Positions 56,733 to 64,000 of a DNA stretch of 64,000 nt are shown in pieces. Source of the DNA: Notospermus geniculatus (lineage: Eukaryota > Nemertea > Pilidiophora > Heteronemertea > Lineidae); the NCBI GenBank assembly GCA_002633025.1, contig NMRB01000098.1, forward strand, positions 87,537 to 151,536. Reading direction: 5' to 3'. The position numbers and the translations under genes were made by a program. Position 1 is the stretch's first letter. Each line of letters opens with the position of its first letter. The notes under the pieces are model-generated. The model made no database searches, was not told the origin of the DNA, and saw only the letters and a list, made by a program, of their open reading frames with translations.

Positions 56733-57085
56733 TATTCATTTCAAGACGGCGGCTTCACGAAGTTCACGACCCCTGCGTAACCAATGAGGTTTCTTTCTAC
56801 GGATGCGAGCCAACAGATCTGGGTTTACGCGATGGTTTGTGTCACAGCAGCTGGCGGCAAACCCTGGCTGGCGGTAAACGGGTTTCTTAATATTAGCCCA
56901 CGATCTTAAGTTGTATCTGACGACCGATTCCTCTGAATCACCATGATCACTGCTACCATCATGACATTCCTCCAGTGAGGAGCCATCCAGGGTCGGACTA
57001 GGTGGCTCAATGGCGAGACCTTCCTCCTGGGAGTCTACAGCTACACAAGAGATTTCCGCCCCTGAGTCAGCATCCTCATCTGGAT
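56733..57085 (-). pseudogene. unassigned coding-like fragment, possible retroelement C-terminus
   Basis: The minus-strand frame stays open ~110 codons without an ATG start: an acidic first half (DEDADSGAEISCVAVDSQEE) followed by VVRYNLRSWANIKKPVY and a basic end (LLARIRRKKPHWLRRGREL). An acidic linker and a 'RYNLR' motif resemble the C-terminal tails of LTR-retrotransposon pol proteins. Low confidence. Confidence 0.3.
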
Positions 57086-57499
57086 TTATTTATTTATTTT
57101 ATTTAAAGTGGATGCCGCGGTAAAAACCATTATGGCTACCCACTACAGAGTACAAGAAACAAAATTTTGGGTGACAGTGCAGGTTTGTGCGTTTGAAGCT
57201 GTTCAACTCCCATACAAGAAACAAACATCAAAATAAAATGGTGGTAACAAGATATAACTTCGACACAACGGTGCTCCGTCTGACGCAGATGGCACAAAAA
57301 GTCCATATTGAAATGAGACCCCGGAGCACCGTTGTGACTCTGCGACTGAGGACATGGTGAACCCAAGCAGGAGAAATAACAAAAAGATTACACAGAGGAT
57401 TAAGTTAACCAAGGGAGCAAGAAATAAAAGTGGGAAAAAAGGAAGCCGGAAACTCCGGAACCCCGCACGAACTGGAAAAAAACCACTCGGGCAGAATTC

Positions 57500-57550
57500 C
57501 AAAATCTCCCGCCCCCCCCCACCCCCACCCCCACCTCCACTCCCGCTCCG
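57500..57550. repeat. C-rich simple repeat
   Basis: Run of C with interspersed A and T ('ccccacccccacccccacct'), preceded by a diverged segment like the aataaaagtgg TIR family (57418-57500). Confidence 0.7.
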
Positions 57551-57598
57551 TTGGCATGAACGGAATGAGGGAATATACAAATAATACAAGTAATGAGT

Positions 57599-58401
57599 TT
57601 AGAGACCAGGAAAACGGTTTGTGCCCCGGATAAAATATTGTACTGCTATGAACAGCGAGATGTTAAATTTATCAAAAGGATGTTCGAAACCAAATAAAAG
57701 ATATTTTAGCAACTGAGTCTCTGAAAGGGTGTTCGTTCGTGAGTCGATACCATTGTCAGAAAGGATTTCATCAACTGTTCTAAAAAGGATTATTCTTTGA
57801 TCAATGTAAAGAGGACAATACAAAAAGAAATGCAAATAAGTTTCAACACCTCCACAGTTACAACGAGGAGAATTCACTATTGTTCTTAAAGCCCCACAGT
57901 ATTGAACTTTACGATATTTTCAAAATGTTAGGAGAGAGCACAAAGAGGTCTCATAGCCTCTTGTAGGTCCCCAAAATGCTTGTCTGATACGTACTTCAGA
58001 GAATCAAGGACTAGTTTTCAGCACACATTAGAAAAAACGACAGGGAGAGATCTAATGTGTTCAGATGGAGCGCAGTACATTTTACACTACGCTGACGTCG
58101 TGACGTCGTGCACTGACGTCAAGAATCGCGGCGATGATTTGCGTTTTTCAAATTCAATACAGTGGGGCTTTAAGAAAAGATCATTATTCAGGGCTGTGAA
58201 GTTCAATCTAAAACGACAATGGAGCATATTAAGATATCGAGTACCAGTCTCTGCGCCGGGAATACTTATTCTGGTAAAGAATCTCTTTTGGTATCTGTAT
58301 TTAAACGAATCAAGGGATGTAGCAGTCTGTAAGTCTTGAGGTAGTGAATTCCATATTTTAACAGCTGAAGGTATAAAAGAAGAGTGTGGAAACTCATTCA
58401 T
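57599..58401 (-). pseudogene. LINE 3' fragment interrupted by a MITE
   Basis: Minus-strand frames before and after 57900-58169 encode the end of a non-LTR reverse transcriptase protein: AVKIWNSLPQDLQTATSLDS and FRLNFTALNNDLFL (58401-58174), then SPRCNCGGVETYLHFFLYCP (57877 downward), the C-terminal Cys/His motif. Related in layout to, but not the same clade copy as, the LINE at 54141-55080. The BEL/Pao 5' LTR begins beside it at 58385. Confidence 0.8.
57900..58169. mobile_element. 270-bp MITE flanked by TTAA, inside LINE fragment
   Basis: TTAA at 57896-57899 and 58170-58173. The ends are 'agccccacagtattgaa' and the inverse of 'agccccactgtattgaa'. The interior has 'gacgtcgtgacgtcgtg'. Its position explains the break in the LINE frame. 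Confidence 0.85.
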
Positions 58402-58638
58402 TGAACATTTTGATTATACCTTCTTTAGGAAATACCCTGTATGGGGACTAAACTCTATTCAATTCAATACCCCATACGTTCCTTTGTCCTCTAAGTCATT
58501 GAACCATGTTTATGGAATGTTATTGTGAGCTGTGTGTTGTTGATCTTCCTACATGTAATAAAATCATTCTTGCACTAGCACTTGTACAGTCCAATTGGTT
58601 TCTACCACCCCGAGTCCAGCTTTCTAGAAATTTCCAAA
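58385..58638 (+). repeat. 5' LTR of BEL/Pao element
   Basis: 254 bp, TGTGGAAA to TTTCCAAA, nearly identical to 60325-60583. Confidence 0.9.
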
Positions 58639-58663
58639 TTGGTGCCGTGACTTTATATGCAGT

Positions 58664-59827
58664 ATGGGAACTACTGAGGAAGATACGAAGCTGAAGAAGG
58701 CTGAAAGGACAAGACTATGTAGTCATTTTACAAGGTGTTCCAACAAAATCGAACCTTTACTAGCCAAGGTGACTCCTACAACAGCTGAGGTACAGGAGGT
58801 GAAGGCAGTACTTGTCGATATGGATACCACCATGAAGAGTCTTGTTGAACTGGATGCTGAAATCGAACGCTTGTTGATGGAGCTCGATGAGGATGCAGCA
58901 GCAAAGGATGCGGACACTTCGTTCGACCTTCGCATTAAAGGAGTTAGACGCCGAAGTTGTAAACAAGCTGGTTTGTTTACAAATATGGTCGGCAAACTAG
59001 TTTTATTCCTTCGTGCAGGTGGCAGCACCCGTGATCGTTAGACTGGTTCCCGGTCCGATGCAACTCACTCACGATATTCACATCAGTACATATCACCGAC
59101 AATAGGTGGCAGCACCGCAGGCGTCCGTGGATAGAGAACCAGTGAGCGAGTGTTTACAACTTCGGCGTCTAACTCCTTTAAGAATCGTTTGAAAATTAAC
59201 CAGGCTCAGGACTTTGTGACAAAACACGGTAAAACTGTCGCTGACGTGCCCACGGCGACGAAAACAAAAGAATGTGTGTCAAAACTACCGAAACTTACGT
59301 TGCCAAAGTTTGATGGAACTCTGACGGAATGACTGGCGTTCTGGGAACGTTTTCAGGTTGAAATTGATGAACACCCAAGTTTGTCTGACGTTAGCAAATT
59401 TGACTATTTGTATGGCCTGCTAGAGGGCAAAGCGCTCAATGCAGTGAAGTCCATACTGCCATCTTCTGCGAATTATAAGATTCTGAAGGATACGTTATTG
59501 GACAACTTCGGCAAAAATCGAAACATAGTTCGAGCGCACGTGTTGAGGCTTTTCCACCTACCTAAACCACAACTAACAGGATCAAGTCTAAGGAGCTTCT
59601 ACAATCAGGTTATGACCGATTTGCGCAGTCTCGAGACACTCAAGGTTCAGGTGGACTTGTGTGCAGCGATAGTTGTTCCGATACTTGAGGAAAAAATACC
59701 TTATCGTATCAGAGGAAACATAGCAGACATCGACAGGGGTGAAAGTTACGTCTTGAAAACGTTCTTAGACGCATTTAAGAGACAAGTTGAACGCTTCGAA
59801 CAGGAAAGCCAGACACTCGGACGTTAA
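58664..59827 (+). pseudogene. BEL/Pao gag, broken by a MITE and a stop
   Basis: The frame begins MGTTEEDTKLKKAE at 58664 with a helical N-terminus, is cut at the codons around 58938 by a 239-bp TTAA element, and resumes in the same frame after 59181. The region KLPKLTLPKFDG and then LSDVSKFDYLYGLLEGKALN matches the DUF1759 gag core. A TGA stop at 59330-59332 falls inside the core, and the frame ends at 59827. No zinc knuckle is left. Not functional as it stands. Confidence 0.85.
58939..59177. mobile_element. 239-bp TTAA MITE, copy 2, inside gag
   Basis: TTAA at 58935-58938 and 59178-59181. Same length and almost the same sequence as 15854-16092, from 'aggagttagacgccgaagtt' to its complement. 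Confidence 0.92.
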
Positions 59828-59941
59828 GAAGCCTAAACCAGCCCTGGTGGTGGACGGTGCTACCGCTACCAGTACAACAGAAAGCACGCCTTTGGCAACA
59901 GTTGGATCTTTTGCTGTAATTTGCTTAGTTCCTTGCGGGAG

Positions 59942-60295
59942 AGACATTCTTACCAAGTGCGTAAGCGCAACTCTGCACAGGACGTGATTGCTGAGGGAGA
60001 TGTCGTACTCATTTATGACAAAGATGTTCCTAGATGTCTGTGGAAATTAGGCCTTGTGGTTGAATTGATTAGGGGTACTGACGGCCGAGTGCGAGCTGCA
60101 TACCTGAAAACTAGTCGGTGTGAGAGAACGAGTCGAGCTATTTCAAGATTATATCCATTGGAGATATGTTGTGATTCAGTTGCAAGGGATGTTGGCGGAG
60201 CTGCAGCTCAGAAGCCATTGGCACTTCGGCGTAGCCAACGGACATCGGTCATGAGCACTCGTGCGAAAATCCGTAACCAGTTGTTGGATCAGTAA
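59942..60295 (+). pseudogene. BEL/Pao pol C-terminus (DUF5641-type), truncated
   Basis: The frame contains AEGDVVLIYDKDVPRCLWKL, then VVELIRGTDGRVRAAYLKT and a basic end stopping at 60293-60295. This is the chromodomain-like C-terminal piece that follows the integrase core in BEL/Pao elements. It joins gag-derived sequence near 59830-59940, marking a large internal deletion. Confidence 0.85.
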
Positions 60296-60324
60296 CTTAG
60301 GTTGTGTGTATCGCGGGGGGAGGA

Positions 60325-60583
60325 TGTGGAAACTCATTCATTGAACATTTTGATTATAGTATACCTTCTTTAGGAAATACCCTGTATGGGGACTAAACTC
60401 TATTCAATTCAATACCCCATACGTTCCTTTGTCCTCTAAGTCATTGAACCATGTTTATGGAATGTTATTGTGAGCTGTGTGTTGTTGATCTTCCTACATG
60501 TAATAAAATCATTCTTGCACTAGCACTTGTACAGTCCACTTGGTTTCTACCACCCCGAGTCCAGCTTTCTAGAAATTTCCAAA
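60325..60583 (+). repeat. 3' LTR of BEL/Pao element
   Basis: 259 bp. Carries 'gtata' absent from the 5' LTR. Followed by AAGAG at 60584-60588. Confidence 0.9.
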
Positions 60584-60622
60584 AAGAGGCATCTGACTGT
60601 TCTGTGAACCGGGGGAAGTATA

Positions 60623-61283
60623 TCAGGTCGTTGGATCACTGGCAGGAGGACTAAGAGAACCAAGGCGACATCCTTCCACTGGCGAGTCTATGGCTAAACC
60701 AGGTGGCGCCTCCTGCAGTGGAATTTCCAAAGCGGGGCTGGACTGCATCACAAGATCGTCCTCCTCTGAATCCGACTGTTCTGAATCTGAGTCCTTGTCT
60801 CCCTGTGAATCTTCCTGGATGGTCTCTACCTTGGTACCTACAGGCGAATACTTTTGGGGTTCCTCATTTTCCGCAGGTGACCTCATCTCACACATAGAAT
60901 GGCTTGATGTTGTTGAGATGAACTACCTTTGCTTGCCTGGTCCGACCCTTTGTTGGAACGATGCGATTATTCACCTCCGAGAGCTTCTCTACAACTCGAA
61001 ATGGTCCTATCCACCGACGATGGAATTTCGTGACTTCATCAGGTTTCACCTGGTAGTTTCGCAGAAGGACAAGATCTCCCGCTTTGAAAGACCCATCCTT
61101 GGTATTCTGGTCATAGTGCGTCCTCTGCCGGCGTTGTGCCAATTGAAGGTTGTCTCTAACTTGTCTATACGCCCATTCCAGGCGCTGGTGCAGGTCTGAG
61201 ACATACGTGGTTGACTCTGCTGGCGTGCCATCAGGTGTTCCAATGACGAGGTCCATAGGCAGCCTCATTTCCTCCGCGAAGAG
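60623..61283 (-). pseudogene. Ty3/gypsy pol: integrase C-terminus
   Basis: Minus strand from 61283: MRLPMDLVIGTPDG, then a coiled segment ending in LAQRRQRTHYDQNTK, then FKAGDLVLLRNYQVKPDEVT and KFHRRWIGPFRVVEKL, and VVHLNNIKPF. This is the end of the integrase core and the C-terminal barrel of Ty3/gypsy pol. An acidic tail follows in the next frame (60895-60623). The catalytic integrase core and RNase H are missing. Confidence 0.88.
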
Positions 61284-61786
61284 CATAAAGTGTACCCAGG
61301 TTCGATGTCGTCAAGTGAAATTGTACCCTGGGTCCACTTTCTTGTTACAAACTGTACCCAGGTTCTGATTTGGAGACCTCGGGGCGAGGTTGTTCTCGGT
61401 GAAGTCACTTGATGTTGTGGCTGCAAGTTGGCCGTGCAAAAAGCTAAAGAAGAGAAGTTGGAAGAATTTTATTTTTGACCAGCTGGACAGTTTTCAACCT
61501 CGGATGGTTACAGAGAAAGTTAATCAACTCGCCAGCTAGACAAGAAAACGTGTCATTTCCATGTAGGCCTACATGTGCATGTGCCATTGTGCATGGCCAT
61601 GATGGGTTTGTTTGATCATGTGTCATAGCTTGCTGGGCAAACACTGCGGGCCGCTAATTCACGTATCCCACGAAATCTTGATAATGAGCTCGTCCCTAGG
61701 TCTCTAAATCAGAACCTGGATACAATTTGTAAAACCCAGGCCGGGTACAATTTCACTTGACGACATCGAACCTGGGTACACTTTAT
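61284..61786. mobile_element. ~503-bp long-TIR element at the gypsy deletion point
   Basis: 'cataaagtgtacccaggttc' runs 45 bp with a perfect inverse at 61742-61786. The pairing continues with gaps ('actgtacccaggttctga' and 'tcagaacctggatac') so the arms reach ~95 bp. TA is present at both ends. The interior (61380-61690) has no transposase frame. Confidence 0.85.
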
Positions 61787-63057
61787 GTGTACCCAGGACG
61801 ACAATAACCCCTTCAGCCTCAGTAGGTGTTGGCCAATCTGCCACCTTCTCGATCTCCTCTGGGTCAGTGGAGACACCATCCTCCGACACTACATGTCCCA
61901 AGAATTTCACCAGGGGCTGAAACAGCTTACACTTTGAGGGTTTCAACTTCAGGTTTGCCTGCCGAAGACGTTCAAACACACAGGCTAACTGCTCGAGGTG
62001 CTGATCAAAGGTGGCTGCATGGACAATGATATCGTCTAGATACACCAAGCAGTATTCCAACCCACCAAGAACCACATTCATCATCCTGGTGAATGTTGCT
62101 GGAGCTCCTGTTAAACCAAACGGCATGGCTAACCACTCATATTGTTTTACCTCGGTGACAAAGGATGTCTTCGCTCGATCTTCGGGGGCGACGTCAACTT
62201 GCCAATATCCACTGGCACAGTCCAGACAACTGGAGAACCACGAACCAGACAGGGAGCTGAGTGTGTCGTCAATCCTTGGAAGTGGCTGAGCAGATTTCAC
62301 AGTACAACTATTTAGCTTCCTGTAATGAACACACAGTCTGTATGATCCATCATGCTTCCGTGCTAAGACAATCGGTGAGCTCCATGGACTTTGCGATTCC
62401 TGGGTTAGATTGCGTTCGAGCAACTCCTTGGTGGTCTGGTCCACAAACTTTTGCGTATGAGGTGGTAGTAGCCGTGGGCGTTGTTTAGTAGGTTGGGCGT
62501 CACCGGTTGGAATGGTGTGCTGGACAATGGTGGACTGTCCCAAGTCAAAATCATCCATTGAAAACACATCTTGATACCTTGCAATCAAATCTGTAACTGC
62601 TCCTCGCTGTTCCATTGTAAGTGGCATCTGGTCGATCTCAAGTTTTTCAATCAACTGGCAGGCTAGATGAACCATCTGCTCCCACCTCAGTAGTGTGAGA
62701 CTTGGCAATAGCAGCACCCCCACCAGATGAACCCAAAGCAGCAACCTGGTGGACCGCCTGAGATGGAGCCGTGGTTACACCCTCCGGAGATGATTCTTCA
62801 TTTTTGATGTTCTGGACTTTCTGGAGATCACTAGCCTCCACTTCCGTCACAGGGTGGAACCAACCCAACGTCTGCCTGTTTCTGATTCGGATGGGTTTGT
62901 TGGTGAAGTTAGCCACCCGAACTGGAACTTTGCCAAAGTCAGACATCACAAGTGTACGGCCAGTTGCAAAGGACTGAGTTCCTCGTTTTGGTTCCACCAT
63001 GCCAGACATCAGGTGCACTTGATCGGCTGGCTTTACCAGTTTACCGGGGACAATCAT
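61787..63057 (-). pseudogene. Ty3/gypsy pol: upstream region and reverse transcriptase
   Basis: Minus strand from 63057: MIVPGKLVKPADQVHLMSGM and further sequence up to the frame break near 62700. Then the reverse transcriptase: QRPRLLPPHTQKFVDQTTKE, SPWSSPIVLARKHDGSYRLC, MPFGLTGAPATFTRMMN, the catalytic YLDD near 62030, and LKPSKCKLFQPLVKFLGHVV. It ends at 61787 where the long-TIR element starts, before RNase H. Frameshifted and truncated, so inactive. Confidence 0.9.
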
Positions 63058-63534
63058 TTCTGTATTGGTTCACTAGAGTGATCATTATTATCATCCTTGA
63101 TTTTCCTTCACTGTTTATGTTCGCGGATTTTCTCAGCCCTGGTACAACCTTTCGAGCTGAAATTTGGAGGGGATGATTTTTGTATTATAATCCCGTGTCT
63201 GCGTGGTTTTGGGCAACTGTTGTTGCCTATTTTTTCAGATATTAGAAATTTGAGACCTTGCAAAAGGCTATTTTGGGAATTTTCCACTCTAACTTGTGAA
63301 GGAGAAAATTTCATTCCCTTGATACGTAAATATAACAATATACAATTGATAACAAAGGTTCTTTTCGTTGATCACGCCAAAATAACAAGTATTTGTCATC
63401 ATTTTGGGTTTGTATCTACGAGGCTACGGTAGCTACTGTGGCAGAGGTAGGCCGATAGATGCCTGCGTAGATGGAGATTGTGCCTCTTACACTCCATAAT
63501 ACATTGTGCAGCCAGGAGAAAAATTATCTATACT

Positions 63535-63725
63535 ATAATGGACGGTAGCCATGTTGGATTTTGTTATCAACCTGAACTGACCTGTTATCTGCTATACCTT
63601 GCTATGTAATGACTGTACCCAGTTACGGTGGACCGGACTCTCTGCCCTATCTCCTCCTTAGTTAGGGCTTGAAGCCTACAAAGAGCGGCCTATGTGTACA
63701 GTACAATAGGAGGAGCATGTTTTAC
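63535..63725. repeat. repeat module shared with 13105-13300
   Basis: Inverted relative to the copy at 13.1 kb; shared 'ccctatctcctccttagtta', 'gagcggcctatgtgtacagt' and 'aaggtatagcag' words. Here it is outside the TIR element that contains it at 12558-13386. Confidence 0.75.
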
Positions 63726-63746
63726 GATATTTTGCTCTTAAAAGAA

Positions 63747-64000
63747 ATGCAGGGGCCGGTTGCACAAAAGCATACTAAGTTAGAAGCCAACTAGGAGATA
63801 GTAGCATTCCAAATGCCCAGTAGCATTCTAGTTAGTTGGGTCTTCCAGGAGTGTTGCACAAAAGCATGCTAGGCACTCAACTACGTGGTAACATACTTTG
63901 TGGGATAGTAAAGTACTAGACCAAGTTGAATGACTTCCACCTGACAGCACAATGTGCACTGGGTGTGACAATCCATTGTTTTGTTGTTATATAAGCCAAG
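63747..64000. repeat. partial inverted/direct repeat at window end
   Basis: 'gttgcacaaaagcat(a/g)cta' occurs at about 63760 and 63853, with 'ctaactagaatgctact' partner words between. Probably one end of an element running out of the window. Confidence 0.5.

Larger units (their letters stand above)
58385..60583 (+). mobile_element. non-autonomous BEL/Pao LTR retrotransposon
   Basis: Direct LTRs at 58385-58638 and 60325-60583 start TGTGGAAACTC and end TTTCCAAA. They differ by a 5-bp 'gtata' insertion near the start and very few substitutions, so it is young. AAGAG lies on both sides (58380-58384 and 60584-60588), the 5-bp target duplication typical of BEL/Pao. The primer site 'ttggtgccgtgac' follows the 5' LTR, and a G-rich polypurine tract (about 60313-60324) precedes the 3' LTR. 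Inside are a gag (DUF1759-type) frame and the C-terminal DUF5641-type part of the integrase polyprotein. Protease, reverse transcriptase, RNase H and the integrase core are missing, so mobility would need another element's proteins. Confidence 0.9.

Noticed and set aside
57203-57589. 128-codon minus-strand frame with a glycine run
   Set aside because: It is made from the C-rich simple repeat and an adjoining TIR-family fragment.

Overview
The window is animal nuclear DNA: spliced genes with GT-AG introns, dense short inverted-repeat elements, LTR and non-LTR retrotransposon remains, a SINE with a pol III B box, and two assembly gaps (36102-36763 and 51134-51739). Frequent 'taggcctac' and 'tacatgtac' words and the gene content suggest a marine invertebrate, perhaps a deuterostome such as an echinoderm or hemichordate. 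I cannot fix the species.

Four host genes can be supported. (1) The 3' end of CEP41 (+, three exons, 1484-4702), a ciliary/centrosomal rhodanese-fold protein whose 5' exons lie outside the window. (2) A small two-intron gene for an 89-residue secreted protein that I do not recognise (-, 25071-26802), with a TATA-like box and AATAAA. (3) ELYS/AHCTF1, the chromatin-binding nucleoporin (-, 29504-49254), rebuilt here from 30 coding exons with consistent splice phases except for one 1-nt frame break and one unresolved junction. (4) A two-exon gene of 484 codons (+, 43012-44757) lying antisense inside the 3.5-kb ELYS intron between 41874 and 45397. It carries the ordered R, S-S and E-x-E signature of an arginine-type mono-ADP-ribosyltransferase.

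The rest is mostly mobile DNA. From 1 to 29 kb there are many foldback/MITE-like elements: five copies of a ~400-bp family (7.9, 19.5, 21.3, 22.6 and 23.6 kb), a ~906-bp hairpin (5.28-6.18 kb), nested foldbacks (9.4-10.0 kb), a 33-bp minisatellite (10.6-11.1 kb) and a family built of ~145-bp tandem units with hairpin ends. Several foldbacks sit in CEP41 and ELYS introns, one touching an ELYS splice site.

From 54 to 63 kb is a nest of retroelements: a CR1/L2-like LINE 3' end, a second LINE fragment split by a TTAA-flanked MITE, an internally deleted BEL/Pao element with both LTRs whose gag is split by another TTAA MITE, and an inverted Ty3/gypsy pol remnant whose missing middle is occupied by a long-TIR element. 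The insertion order can be read from the breaks. The most novel items are the antisense intronic ADP-ribosyltransferase gene, the foldback family whose arms hold a conserved stop-terminated reading frame, and the orphan secreted peptide gene.
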